Positions 43,189-52,759 of a stretch of DNA of 64,000 bases are shown in pieces. A model generated the notes under the pieces. That model did no database searches, was not told the DNA's origin, and saw only the letters and a list, made by a program, of their open reading frames with translations. The position numbers and the translations under genes are program-made. Position 1 is the first letter of the stretch. Each line of letters opens with the position of its first letter. Origin of the DNA: CALBPI01 sp039033995 (lineage in GTDB: Bacteria > Pseudomonadota > Gammaproteobacteria > Steroidobacterales > Woeseiaceae); the NCBI GenBank assembly GCA_039033995.1, contig JBCCBP010000006.1, positions 62,001 through 126,000 of the forward strand, read 5' to 3'.

Positions 43189-43374
43189 GCCCGCCCCTCA
43201 GCACGTGTCTGTCGTAACGCTCGAATCATACCGCCAGAATCACATCGGAGGGGCTTGTCGCGGTATTTTTTTGCCTGGAAACCCCAACAAGACGTCGACA
43301 AGCGGAGTTAATATTTGTTTTTGATGGGTCCGTGCGTTTAATCTCCAAGGGTACTTCGGGGGGTACTGATACGG

Positions 43375-44412
43375 ATGAAGCCTAGCAAGCCGACTTCACG
43401 GGATATCGCTTACGCAGCAGGCGTTTCGCAAGCGACGGTGTCGCGTGCGCTGCGACATAGCCCTGAGGTTAAGCCAGAGACGCGTGAGCGCATCCTCGAA
43501 ATTGCGCGTGATCTGAATTATCGCGTGGACAAACATGCGGCCGGTCTGCGCAGCCGACATTCTCAGACAATCGCGCTGCTCCTGTTCGAAGACCGCACGA
43601 GCGACGATTCACAGATCAATCCGTTTTTTCTATCGATGCTCGGCAGTATCGCGCGCGCCGCGGCCGGCGCAGACTACGACCTATTGGTGTCGTTCCAACA
43701 GCTCAGCAACAACTGGCACTCTCGCTACGAGGCAAGCAATCGGGCGGATGGCATCATCCTACTGGGCTATGGCGACTACCTTTCTTACGGTGAAAAACTG
43801 GCAGCGCTGGATGATGCCGGCGCCCACTATATGATTTGGGGGCCAAGCTTGCTCGACGGCCACGCGGGCCGGTCGCTCGGTTGTCACAATCAGAGCGGCA
43901 TGCGTCAAGCCGTTCACCATCTCTTGTCGCTCGGTCGTCGGCGCATCGGATTTCTCGGTAAGTCATCGGATCGATACCCGGAATTCAAACAGCGTTACAT
44001 CGGTTACTGCGATGCGCTGAAAGCCGTCGATATCGAGCCCGACTCAGACTTGTTCATGGACACGGATAATCAGGAGATTTCTGGGTATCTCGCTGTGAAG
44101 CAACTACTGGCACACGGGCGCCAATTCGATGGACTGGTTGCTGCCAGCGATCTGATCGCCATCGGCGCATTGCGCGCGTTACAAGAAACCAACTACGCCG
44201 TTCCGGAACAGGTCAGCCTGATCGGCTTCGATGATATTCCGGCGGCCGCGTACGTGAACCCGGGACTAACCACAGTGCGCCAGGATACCAACCAGGCCGG
44301 CAAGGTGCTGGTCGAAAAACTTATTCAGCTGATCGAAGAGAAGCCGGTTGAATCCGCGTTGATCGAGCCTCGCTTGGTCGTGCGTCGGTCCTGCGGCGGG
44401 CACCCGCGCTAG
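43375..44412 (+). CDS. LacI-family transcriptional regulator of the maltodextrin locus
   Basis: 345 residues. The N-terminal LacI helix-turn-helix is SRDIAYAAGVSQATVSRALR, with hinge helix HAAGLRS. The periplasmic-binding-protein-like ligand domain runs from about 62 (QTIALLLFED) to 340, including the SLIGFDDIPAAAYVNPGLTTV block. Position at the edge of the amylase/TonB/glycogen region suggests a maltodextrin-responsive repressor or activator. It probably binds the TGNATACGTATNCA palindromes at 55595-55627 and a weaker copy at 47607-47620; LacI proteins favour such CG-centred palindromes. It overlaps the amylase gene tail to tail by 4 bp. Confidence 0.88.
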   Translation: MKPSKPTSRDIAYAAGVSQATVSRALRHSPEVKPETRERILEIARDLNYRVDKHAAGLRSRHSQTIALLLFEDRTSDDSQINPFFLSMLGSIARAAAGADYDLLVSFQQLSNNWHSRYEASNRADGIILLGYGDYLSYGEKLAALDDAGAHYMIWGPSLLDGHAGRSLGCHNQSGMRQAVHHLLSLGRRRIGFLGKSSDRYPEFKQRYIGYCDALKAVDIEPDSDLFMDTDNQEISGYLAVKQLLAHGRQFDGLVAASDLIAIGALRALQETNYAVPEQVSLIGFDDIPAAAYVNPGLTTVRQDTNQAGKVLVEKLIQLIEEKPVESALIEPRLVVRRSCGGHPR

Positions 44413-46037
44413 CGATTCGCAGTGATTAGATCGTCACTGACCAACACGACCATGCCGTGTGCCGGCACATGCACTGTGACCTGCCCGCGACCATCGACGG
44501 CAACACGAGGGTCGTTTATCGCTGCACGCCAGCGCCGTTGACCCAGCGCCGGATCGACCGTCATCACTTCAGTGTCATCGCCCTTGTTCAACAAGACGAG
44601 CGCGACTTCTGTGTTGCCTTGCGACTGCCACAAGCGCAAAAACGCAGCATGATCACCCTCCAACACCAGGTTGCGCTGCACGCCACGCTGCAACGATGGC
44701 ATTGCGCGACGCAACTGGTTCAGTTGAGCGATTTGTTGATGCAGCACATGACTGATGCCGGCAGCGATGCGCTCCGCCCCGTAATAGTCACGATTGCCGG
44801 CATGTTCGCCACGGCCGGCACGAAAGGCGGTTTCGGAACCGTAGTAAACAACAGGAATACCGCGGGCCGTGAACAACCAATTGTTGGCATCGATGAAGCC
44901 ATCGATATCAGCATCGAGTCGCGACATGTCATGGTTGTCATAGAAACTCATCAACTCATACGGGTTGTAATACACACCGTCATCCAGATGCAGTGCTTCG
45001 GCAAGCCTTTCAAAACCGAGCTGCTTGCTACCAAACACCTCTGACATGGCACCTTGCATCGGAAAATCGAGCACACTGATTTCGCCGTTTTCCGGGAACG
45101 TGTGCCGCGCGACATCGCTTGCCTCATAACTCCAGTGCTCGGCGAACATAAACAAGCCCGGGTGTTGCGCACGAATACGCTGGCTGAAGTTGGCCCAGAA
45201 CGCATCGGGCATGTGCTTGATCGTGTCGATACGAATCGCGTCTGCGCCTTGTGCCAACCATTGCAGATTGGCATCGACACAATAGTCGAGCACCGCAGGA
45301 CTCAGATCGTTCAGATTCGACAGCTGACCAATGTCGCGCTCACGATGAAACATCCTGTGCAGCGGATTATGGATATGCAGCGCCTCCGGGGGCGTGTTCA
45401 TATGATCGGCGACAAGCACTCCCGCGCCATCATAAAGCTTGCCGAACTTCGAGTTTGGCCCAGTCTGCTCTGGCTGCAAATCGAACGACGGTGACCCGTG
45501 GTTACAGACCACATCGAGCACAAGCTTAAGGCCCTGCGCTTCGAGCCGCTCGTCCAACTCGACATAGTCGAGATCGGGCGATACCAGATGTTCATCCAGC
45601 GCAAAGAAATTCACACCCCAGTAACCGTGGTAGCCCGTTTTGCCATGATCAGCCGGAAAGCCTTCACCCACTGCGACGCCGCCGCTGAATGCGGCGTCCG
45701 GGTTATCGACGATCGGCGTCAGCCAAACGGCGCTGAACCCCATATCGGCGATGTAGTCGGCGTGGTCTGCAACACCTTTGAAGTCACCCCCGAGATAACC
45801 GATATTGGCAGCATGCCCGTCGTCGCTGGTAATCGGTCGATCGAAGCTCGGCCAGTCCCCGCCCTGCTCCGGATAGTTGTTCGCAGGGTCACCATCGACA
45901 AACCGGTCCGTGACAATGAAGTAAACCGTCTCGGAGGCGAAGGGGTGTTGCGTGCCAATCCATTCCGGACGGGGTTCGGTGGTCGTCGCACAGGCACCGA
46001 GGCACGCGAGGGTGGCAAGGAGGCAGACACGCTTCAT
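44409..46037 (-). CDS. GH13 alpha-amylase lipoprotein
   Basis: 542 residues. A lipobox LGAC puts Cys16 as the lipid anchor, so the enzyme sits on the periplasmic or outer face. The GH13 conserved regions are all present: region I DVVCNHGS, II AIRIDTIKHM (nucleophile Asp), III MFAEHWSYE (Glu) and IV FYDNHDMSRLD (second Asp). It opens with YFIVTDRFVDGDPANNYP, typical of calcium-dependent alpha-amylases and cyclodextrin-type enzymes, and ends in an all-beta C-terminal domain. It overlaps the sugar transporter gene by 4 bp (ATGA), so both form one unit. Confidence 0.93.
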   Translation of the reverse strand: MKRVCLLATLACLGACATTTEPRPEWIGTQHPFASETVYFIVTDRFVDGDPANNYPEQGGDWPSFDRPITSDDGHAANIGYLGGDFKGVADHADYIADMGFSAVWLTPIVDNPDAAFSGGVAVGEGFPADHGKTGYHGYWGVNFFALDEHLVSPDLDYVELDERLEAQGLKLVLDVVCNHGSPSFDLQPEQTGPNSKFGKLYDGAGVLVADHMNTPPEALHIHNPLHRMFHRERDIGQLSNLNDLSPAVLDYCVDANLQWLAQGADAIRIDTIKHMPDAFWANFSQRIRAQHPGLFMFAEHWSYEASDVARHTFPENGEISVLDFPMQGAMSEVFGSKQLGFERLAEALHLDDGVYYNPYELMSFYDNHDMSRLDADIDGFIDANNWLFTARGIPVVYYGSETAFRAGRGEHAGNRDYYGAERIAAGISHVLHQQIAQLNQLRRAMPSLQRGVQRNLVLEGDHAAFLRLWQSQGNTEVALVLLNKGDDTEVMTVDPALGQRRWRAAINDPRVAVDGRGQVTVHVPAHGMVVLVSDDLITANR

Positions 46038-47536
46038 ACTTCAGGCTCCGCGTCACGATCGACCAGCAAAACGCTGAAACCGGCGGCAATCATCAGGACG
46101 CCGCCGATGACGATACCGGCGATACTCTGCTCATCGAACCAGTCGCGTACGACCAGCCCCAATACGCTAGCCGCAATAATCTGGGGAATCACGATAAAGA
46201 AATTAAAAATCCCCATGTAGATACCCATCTTGCGCGCTGGCAGTGTATTGGTCAGCAATACATACGGCATGGACAAGATTGACGCCCACGCAATACCGAC
46301 GCCGACCATCGAGATCATCAGGAGCTTGGGGTCGCTGATGAATAAGAAACTGATCAGACCGATCCCGCCCAGCACGAGATTGATCATGTGACAAACACGG
46401 CAACCGAGTTTGCCGGCCATACGCGGAATCATGATCGCGGCCAATGCCGCAAAGCCGTTGTAGGCCGCAAACAGCACACCGACCCAGTCCGCACCGTCGT
46501 TGAATGCCCGCGTCGTCGGGTCGGTCGTTCCGAAATGGTGACTCGTGACCGCGGCCGTGCCGTAAATCCACATGGCGAACAGCGCGAACCACGAGAAAAA
46601 CTGCACGACGGCGAGCTGCTTCATGACACGTGGCATGGCATAGAAGTCCCTGACGACTTCGACCAACCCATTTTGCGTGCCGCCGTTTCGCTGCAACATG
46701 CCCGTCAATGCATTGATTAGTCCAAACGCCATGAACCCACCCGCGAGGATGAAGAGCTGTTTGTCGAGCGCTTCGCTGGAAATCCAGAACCACAACGCGC
46801 CACCGATCAATAACCAGATGACACTGTCACGCCAGTACGCGCCAAGATGACGCAATGCCGTATGTTGCTCCGACTGCTGGGCCGTCGCCGCCTCCCAGGC
46901 AGCGAGTTGTTCCGGTGAGTACTCACGCGTTGTGAATACCGTCCACATGACGGCACAGAAGAACGCGACGGCACCCATGTAGAAGCTCATTTTCACGGTG
47001 AGCGGGATTTCGCCGGGGGGCGCGACATTACTCATGCCAAACCACTCGGTCAGAATCCATGGCATGGCGGATGCGACGATCGCCCCGACACCGATAAAGA
47101 AGCTCTGCATCGCGAAACCGGAGGTGCGCTGCTCTTCCGGCAACATGTCACCGACGAACGCGCGGAACGGCTCCATCGATATGTTGATACTCGCATCGAG
47201 AATCCACAGCATACCGGCCGCGACCCACAGCGTCGGAGAGTTCGGCATTGCAATCAAAGCTGCTGACGCGAGTACCGCACCGACCGTGAAATAAGGACGT
47301 CGACGGCCGAGTCGTGTCCACGTGTTGTCGCTCATGTAACCGATGATCGGCTGCACAATCAATCCGGTGAGCGGTGCGGCCACCCACAGCAAGGGCAGCG
47401 CGTCCATCTCGGCGCCCAGTGTCTGGAAGATGCGACTGACGTTCGCGTTCTGCAGCGCGAAGCCGAATTGGATACCGAGAAACCCGAAACTCATGTTCCA
47501 GATCTGCCAGAAGGACAAGGTCGGTTTTGATGGCAT
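46034..47536 (-). CDS. SLC45/GPH-type major facilitator sugar transporter
   Basis: 500 residues with about twelve membrane helices. Signature stretches are the first-helix FGIQFGFALQNANVSRIF-like segment, the loop WTRLGRRRPYFTVGA (R-x-G-R-R-x-P-Y, diagnostic for SLC45 and related sucrose/maltose carriers) and TALL-rich later helices. Similar carriers are used for maltose or maltodextrin proton symport in Xanthomonas and Caulobacter-like bacteria. First gene of the transporter-amylase pair; a candidate LacI operator lies 70 bp upstream. Confidence 0.9.
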   Translation of the reverse strand: MPSKPTLSFWQIWNMSFGFLGIQFGFALQNANVSRIFQTLGAEMDALPLLWVAAPLTGLIVQPIIGYMSDNTWTRLGRRRPYFTVGAVLASAALIAMPNSPTLWVAAGMLWILDASINISMEPFRAFVGDMLPEEQRTSGFAMQSFFIGVGAIVASAMPWILTEWFGMSNVAPPGEIPLTVKMSFYMGAVAFFCAVMWTVFTTREYSPEQLAAWEAATAQQSEQHTALRHLGAYWRDSVIWLLIGGALWFWISSEALDKQLFILAGGFMAFGLINALTGMLQRNGGTQNGLVEVVRDFYAMPRVMKQLAVVQFFSWFALFAMWIYGTAAVTSHHFGTTDPTTRAFNDGADWVGVLFAAYNGFAALAAIMIPRMAGKLGCRVCHMINLVLGGIGLISFLFISDPKLLMISMVGVGIAWASILSMPYVLLTNTLPARKMGIYMGIFNFFIVIPQIIAASVLGLVVRDWFDEQSIAGIVIGGVLMIAAGFSVLLVDRDAEPEV

Positions 47537-47606
47537 GCTGAGCTCCCCCCAAGCTGGTCACGCGGTTAGTAGTGTGTTGATGCCATACCCGGCGATCGGT
47601 CACAAA

Positions 47607-47620
47607 TGAATACGATTGCA
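47607..47620. promoter_or_regulatory. Candidate LacI operator upstream of the sugar transporter
   Basis: TGAATACGATTGCA differs from the TGNATACGTATNCA palindrome found at 55595-55627 at two central positions. It lies between halogenase 1 and the transporter-amylase pair, 70 bp before the transporter start. Support is similarity plus position only. Confidence 0.4.
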
Positions 47621-47626
47621 GATCCG

Positions 47627-49147
47627 CTAGTCGTCCGGCGACTCCGCCCGACAGTGTTCAGCGATGAACTCCGCGTGTGTCGGCAATGTCGCCGCGGCTT
47701 CGTTGATCACACGCCGCAGGCCCGCCAATCGGCTGGCACCATCCACCGTTGAGCGCATCGCCAACATCGGCTCAATCCGCTCCGGCTGGATACGCTGTCC
47801 TACCAGAACAGCGAGCCAGCTGGGGTTCTGGAATAGCTCTGTGCCGCTGGAAACGAGCCGCCCGTAACGTTCAAAGTGATCGAGCTTGTAGGCGAGCGTA
47901 TCCGGAATCGGCATGCTCGCGCATGTGCGCCAAAATGGTGTATCACGACGCTCGGTCGCCTTGTAGTGCAGGATCAGAAAGTCTCTGACGGTCTCGTACT
48001 CGAGCGTGGTCAGGCGGTTGTATTCTGCCACTGCCAAAGGATCGATATGCCGGTCCGGGAACAACGCCAGAAAACGCGTAATGGCGGTCTGTATCAAATG
48101 CAAACTAGTCGATTCGAGAGGCTCCATAAAGCCGGCTGACAAACCGACGGCGACGACATTTCGATGCCAGAATGCACGCCGTCGTCCGGTACGAAATTGA
48201 AGCTTGCGTGGCTCACCCGTCGGTTCGCTATCGAGATGGGCGAGCAAAGTCTGGACGGCAGTGTCATCGTCGGTGTAGCGACTGCAATACACATGGCCAT
48301 TACCCGTCCGATGTTGCAGCGGAATTCGCCATTGCCAGCCAGCTTCATGAGCGGTCGCCCGTGTGTAGGGAATCGGGTCGCTCGATCTGGCAGAAGGTAC
48401 TGCGACAGCACGATCGCAGGGCAACCAATGCGTCCAGTCCTCGTAGCCGGTGTGCAAATGCTGCTCAATCAACAATCCCCGAAAGCCGGAGCAATCGATG
48501 AAAAAATCACCATCGATCGATTGGCCATCATCGAGTATCACGCTGTTGACGTGTCCCGACTCCGAGTCGAGCGCCACATCGACCACCTTACCCTCGACAC
48601 GCGTCACACCGCGCTGCTCGGCATAGTCACGCAGGAAGCGCGCGTACAGTCCGGCATCGAAGTGATACGCGTAGTCGTAGGTTGATTGAATCAGGCGCTT
48701 GTCATGCGACGGTGGTGCGAAGCGACCGGCGCTGGCAGCGCCCCAGGCCATCGAATACTCCTGCAATGGCGCGGCATCACCGACGGCATGCTGCTGCAAC
48801 CAATAGTGGTGCATCGGTACGACATCGAAATCCGCACCGTACTGACCGAAGGGATGAAAATAGCGATCACCCTGTCTGCCCCAGTTCACAAACTCGATAC
48901 CGAGCTTGAAACTGCCTTGCGTCGCGCGTACGAAATCCGCTTCGTGAATACCGAGCCGCTGATTGAACAACTTGATCGGTGGGATTGTCGCCTCACCGAC
49001 ACCGACCGTACCAATCTGTTCGGATTCGATCAGTGTGACGTCGCAGTGTTGACCGACCGCATGACTGATGGCCGCAGCGCTCATCCAACCGGCTGAACCA
49101 CCGCCGACAATCACCAATCGACGCAATCGCATATCGTCGTCTGGCAT
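47627..49147 (-). CDS. Flavin-dependent tryptophan-halogenase-family protein 1
   Basis: 506 residues. It keeps the whole halogenase signature: FAD-binding VIVGGGSAGWMSAAA near the N-terminus, the lysine that positions hypohalous acid in QGSFKLGIEFVNWG, the barrier motif WQWRIP and the catalytic glutamate in FMEPLESTSLHL. Despite that, its setting between a sugar transporter and a periplasmic glucosidase, near a TonB receptor, is the one seen for the halogenase-like proteins of polysaccharide loci whose substrate is unknown. CGGGGAAGT directly before the ATG at 49147 supports that start over an ATG five codons later. It is a close paralogue of the gene at 51131-52648. Confidence 0.9.
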   Translation of the reverse strand: MPDDDMRLRRLVIVGGGSAGWMSAAAISHAVGQHCDVTLIESEQIGTVGVGEATIPPIKLFNQRLGIHEADFVRATQGSFKLGIEFVNWGRQGDRYFHPFGQYGADFDVVPMHHYWLQQHAVGDAAPLQEYSMAWGAASAGRFAPPSHDKRLIQSTYDYAYHFDAGLYARFLRDYAEQRGVTRVEGKVVDVALDSESGHVNSVILDDGQSIDGDFFIDCSGFRGLLIEQHLHTGYEDWTHWLPCDRAVAVPSARSSDPIPYTRATAHEAGWQWRIPLQHRTGNGHVYCSRYTDDDTAVQTLLAHLDSEPTGEPRKLQFRTGRRRAFWHRNVVAVGLSAGFMEPLESTSLHLIQTAITRFLALFPDRHIDPLAVAEYNRLTTLEYETVRDFLILHYKATERRDTPFWRTCASMPIPDTLAYKLDHFERYGRLVSSGTELFQNPSWLAVLVGQRIQPERIEPMLAMRSTVDGASRLAGLRRVINEAAATLPTHAEFIAEHCRAESPDD

Positions 49148-49292
49148 GACTTCCCCGCAAGTTTTGCCAGTCTGAATTTTAGCATTTTCAATAGCGGTAC
49201 GTACGCTGAATACACGACCAAAGTACGCGTCCTGGACAAAACGTTAACTACCGGGTTATGCGATAATCGAGGTGGGACTTTGGGGACTCAAC

Positions 49293-51176
49293 ATGCGTAA
49301 TAACAAGCTAAGAACAACACTGGGTTTAATCACCCTGCTCGCGGTTTCGCAGGCTGCCGCAATCGCATCGCCGATCACGCGCGTCGAGCCATCGAACTGG
49401 TGGATTGGCATGCAAACGTCGAGCGTACAATTGCTAATAAACGGCGAGCGGATCAGTGACTGGCAAGTCAGTACGGACCGCGACGATATCGCCGTGACGG
49501 AGCAGGTGCGGCTTACCAGCCCCAACTATCTGTTTGTCACACTCGATATTGCATCAGACGCACGTTCAGGCCCAGTCACACTGCAGTTCTCAGACGGTGA
49601 CAACATCATCGCTCGTCACAATTGGTCGTTGCTGGAAAGAGACGGCGCAGCCGGCAGCGGCTTTGATCAATCGGACGTGATCTACCTGATCACCCCCGAT
49701 CGGTTCGCGAATGGCGACCCTGACAACGACACGGTTGAGGGCTTTGGTGATCCGCTGAATCGTAGCGAGCCTTACGGTCGCCACGGCGGTGATCTGCAGG
49801 GCATCATCGATCATCTCGACTACATCGAGCAGATGGGATTCACGCAAATCTGGCTAAACCCCGTACTACAGAACAAACAGCCGCAGTCCTCTTATCACGG
49901 TTACGCGATCACCGATCACTATACGGTCGATGCACGCTTTGGCAGCAACGCCGATTATCTAGCGTTGGCGAACGCCGCGAGGCAACGCGGTATCGGTTTG
50001 TTGATGGATGTCGTGCTGAATCACATCGGACACAGACACTGGTGGATGGACGATCTGCCGAGTGCCGACTGGCTCAACTATTCCGCCGATGCACCAAAGA
50101 TGACTAATCACCGACGCGAAGCGCTGTTCGATCCCTACGCTGCCCCCGGCGATCTGCAACGCTTCGCCGATGGTTGGTTTGTACCGACCATGCCGGACCT
50201 CAATCAGCGTCAGCCGCAGTTGGCGGAATACTTGATCCAAAACTCGATCTGGTGGATTGAGACACTCGGTCTGTCCGGTTTGCGCGTCGATACCTGGCCC
50301 TACTCCGACAAGCGCTTTCTGACCGACTACGCCCGCAGGCTTCGCGCTGAGTATCCGGACCTCAACATCACGGGCGAGGAATGGACGCACAACGTACTGA
50401 TCACGGCCTACTGGCAAGCCGGCGCGCACCGTGACGATGGCTACGAGTCTTATCTGCCGAGCATCATCGACTTCGGCTTGCAGGACAATCTCGTGCGTGC
50501 GCTGAAAGAAACCGATAGCTGGCGCGACGGTCTGATTCGGATCTATCAGACGCTCGCCAACGACTTTGCATATGGCGACCCGAGCAAACTTGTGACCTTC
50601 CCGGACAATCACGATATGAGTCGCATCTATACGCAGCTCGATGAGGATCTTGCGCTGTACAAAATCGCCAACGGTGTATTGCTCACGACACGCGGTATCC
50701 CACAGCTGTACTACGGCTCAGAAATTCTGATGGCGAATCCGGGCACCGAGTCGCATGGCATCATTCGCAGCGATTTACCGGGCGGTTGGGCCGGCGACAC
50801 AAGCAATGCGTTCACCGGCGAATCGCTGTCAGCCGATGCAGCCGAAGCGCAGCGTTTTATTCGAACACTGCTGAACTGGCGTAAATCAGCGCATGCCATC
50901 CATCACGGACAACTCACCCACTTCGCCCCAGAGAACGGGGTTTACGTTTACTTTCGTCGTAGCGCAGAACAACACGTGATGGTCGTCGTCAACAAAGGCG
51001 ATGCACAGTCGCTGGCGCTAGAGCGTTTTCGTCGTGCACTGGGCGCCACGCAATCGGCGACCGATGTCATCACAGGCGAGTCTCTCGCTGTCGATCGCGA
51101 GCTAGCGCTGGCGGCGAAATCGATCGCTATCTACGAACTGTCGGCGCGACCCGTTTTGCAAGACCTGGCGAGGTAG
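49293..51176 (+). CDS. Exported cyclomaltodextrinase/neopullulanase-type GH13 enzyme
   Basis: 627 residues with signal peptide (about 1-25). A small N-terminal beta domain (about 28-125; WWIGMQTSSVQLLINGERI) matches the cyclomaltodextrinase N domain, and the GH13 barrel follows. Region I is DVVLNHIG, region II GLRVDTWPYSDK (nucleophile Asp), region III ITGEEWTHN (Glu) and region IV FPDNHDMSRIYT. The layout is that of SusA and related periplasmic neopullulanases, which cut imported maltodextrins. The ATG at 49293 has GGGGA about 8 nt upstream. Its last 46 bp overlap halogenase 2 on the other strand. Confidence 0.93.
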   Translation: MRNNKLRTTLGLITLLAVSQAAAIASPITRVEPSNWWIGMQTSSVQLLINGERISDWQVSTDRDDIAVTEQVRLTSPNYLFVTLDIASDARSGPVTLQFSDGDNIIARHNWSLLERDGAAGSGFDQSDVIYLITPDRFANGDPDNDTVEGFGDPLNRSEPYGRHGGDLQGIIDHLDYIEQMGFTQIWLNPVLQNKQPQSSYHGYAITDHYTVDARFGSNADYLALANAARQRGIGLLMDVVLNHIGHRHWWMDDLPSADWLNYSADAPKMTNHRREALFDPYAAPGDLQRFADGWFVPTMPDLNQRQPQLAEYLIQNSIWWIETLGLSGLRVDTWPYSDKRFLTDYARRLRAEYPDLNITGEEWTHNVLITAYWQAGAHRDDGYESYLPSIIDFGLQDNLVRALKETDSWRDGLIRIYQTLANDFAYGDPSKLVTFPDNHDMSRIYTQLDEDLALYKIANGVLLTTRGIPQLYYGSEILMANPGTESHGIIRSDLPGGWAGDTSNAFTGESLSADAAEAQRFIRTLLNWRKSAHAIHHGQLTHFAPENGVYVYFRRSAEQHVMVVVNKGDAQSLALERFRRALGATQSATDVITGESLAVDRELALAAKSIAIYELSARPVLQDLAR

Positions 51177-52648
51177 TCTTCATGCAGTGGCAGCGGCTTG
51201 ACCGCCGCGGCCACAATCTCGCCCACTTGTTGCAGGAATTGATCCAGTTGCTGGTCGGTCAAATGATCAGCCAGCGGGTCGTAGTGTGTCGGCCATTGAT
51301 TCTGTCCGATCAGCACTTGCAACCAGCCAACCTCGGTGAACAATTCATCCGCGTCCCGAAAAATCCGCCCATTGGCCTTAAACAAGTCCAGCCGATGCCT
51401 GAGGCTATCCGGTAAATCCGCATCACGACGTGCACGCCAGAACTCGCTATCGTCACGTTGATTAGCGACATAGTGAAGGATCAGGAAATCGCGAATGCGG
51501 GCATATTCGAATGCGGTCTGACGGTTGTATTCGTCAACTTCACTCTGCTTGAGGCCGGTTGTCGGGAATAAGGCCAACAAGCGACTCAAACCCGATTGCA
51601 CGAGATGAATACTGGTGGATTCCAGTGGCTCCATGAAGCCGCTCGCAAGGCCGAGCGCTACACAATTGCGAAACCAAAATTGCTCTCGCCGACCTGTCGT
51701 GAAACGTAACTGTCGCGGTTCACCCTGTTGGGCGGACGGCAAATGTTGCAATAGCGTCGCCTCCGCCTCGTCGTCGCTAACAAAGCCGCTGCAATAGACA
51801 TGGCCGTTACCGGTACGCGTCTGTAATGGGATGCGCCATTGCCATCCGGCTGTGTGCGCCGTTGCGCGAGTAAATGGCGGCAGCGGCGACAGCGGATCGG
51901 AAGCGACCGTCACAGCCCGGTCGCACGGCAGCCAATGCCGCCAGTCTTCGTAGCCGACACCGAGCGCATCGCCAATCAGCAGTCCCCGAAACCCACTGCA
52001 ATCAATAAACAAGTCGGCCGTGACGTCCCGCCCATCTTGCAGCGTGACTGCCGCGATCTGACCATCGTCGGCAAGACGCGTCTGCGCGATCATGCCCTCG
52101 ATACGGGTGACGCCGGCTTGTTCGCTCAGCGAGCGCAGGTACGCGGCGAACAGCCCGGCATCGAAATGATAAGCACGTACGAGGCCTTCAATCTGCGTAT
52201 CGCCAACGCGATCGAGGGGTGCGAATCGATGCTGTTTGGCCGCTACTGCATTGACCGAATAATCCCACAGTGAGTCCTGCCTGCCACGCTGACGCGCGCG
52301 CAGCCAGTACGCCCAGAAGCGCGCCATGCCGAGGCTCTGACCAAGACCGCCAAAGGCATGAATATAGCGATCCCCGAGTGCGCCCCAGTTTTCAAATTCG
52401 ATGCCGAGTTTGTAGCTGCCGTTGGTCGCAGCAAGGAACTGATGTTCATCGATACCGAGCAGATGGTTCAGCAAACGGATCTGCGGAATCGTCGCCTCGC
52501 CAACACCGACCGTGCCGATCTGCTCGGACTCGATCAGCGTCACTGCCACGGGTTTTGGCAGGCAACGCGACAGCACGGCTGCGGCCATCCACCCGGCTGT
52601 ACCGCCACCGACGACCAACACGCGTTGAATCGGTTTATCCGTGTTCAT
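51131..52648 (-). CDS. Flavin-dependent tryptophan-halogenase-family protein 2
   Basis: 505 residues, paralogue of the protein at 47627-49147 and similar over its whole length. FAD site VLVVGGGTAGWMAAAVLS, lysine in NGSYKLGIEFENWG, WQWRIP motif and catalytic glutamate in FMEPLESTSIHL are all kept, so the protein should still make hypohalous acid if reduced flavin is supplied; no flavin reductase gene is nearby. It follows the TonB receptor by 111 bp with a terminator between, so it is transcribed separately. It overlaps the GH13 gene tail to tail by 46 bp. Confidence 0.9.
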   Translation of the reverse strand: MNTDKPIQRVLVVGGGTAGWMAAAVLSRCLPKPVAVTLIESEQIGTVGVGEATIPQIRLLNHLLGIDEHQFLAATNGSYKLGIEFENWGALGDRYIHAFGGLGQSLGMARFWAYWLRARQRGRQDSLWDYSVNAVAAKQHRFAPLDRVGDTQIEGLVRAYHFDAGLFAAYLRSLSEQAGVTRIEGMIAQTRLADDGQIAAVTLQDGRDVTADLFIDCSGFRGLLIGDALGVGYEDWRHWLPCDRAVTVASDPLSPLPPFTRATAHTAGWQWRIPLQTRTGNGHVYCSGFVSDDEAEATLLQHLPSAQQGEPRQLRFTTGRREQFWFRNCVALGLASGFMEPLESTSIHLVQSGLSRLLALFPTTGLKQSEVDEYNRQTAFEYARIRDFLILHYVANQRDDSEFWRARRDADLPDSLRHRLDLFKANGRIFRDADELFTEVGWLQVLIGQNQWPTHYDPLADHLTDQQLDQFLQQVGEIVAAAVKPLPLHEDYLARSCKTGRADSS

Positions 52649-52697
52649 GATTCTGCCCCCGCATCACTGCCGATTATCGTAAGCGTTGCGCCCCCGA

Positions 52698-52733
52698 TAA
52701 AAAAGCCCTCGCCGCTACTGCGACGAGGGCTTT
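52698..52733 (-). terminator. Rho-independent terminator after the TonB receptor
   Basis: On the minus strand, a perfect 10-bp stem (AAAGCCCTCG paired with CGAGGGCTTT, 12-nt loop) is followed by a further T run (TTTTTT then ATCG). It lies 27 nt past the receptor stop codon and isolates it from halogenase 2. Confidence 0.9.
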
Positions 52734-52759
52734 CGTTGTCCCCGGATTATGCTGCCCGG

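Noticed and set aside
43253..43303. 8-bp inverted repeat GCTTGTCG/CGACAAGC between the aminotransferase and LacI genes
   Set aside because: Arms 35 bp apart, seen once, and unlike the CG-centred palindromes of this locus; could be chance.
45498..46220. 240-codon open frame on the plus strand
   Set aside because: Antisense to the amylase and transporter genes; no motif or start signal.
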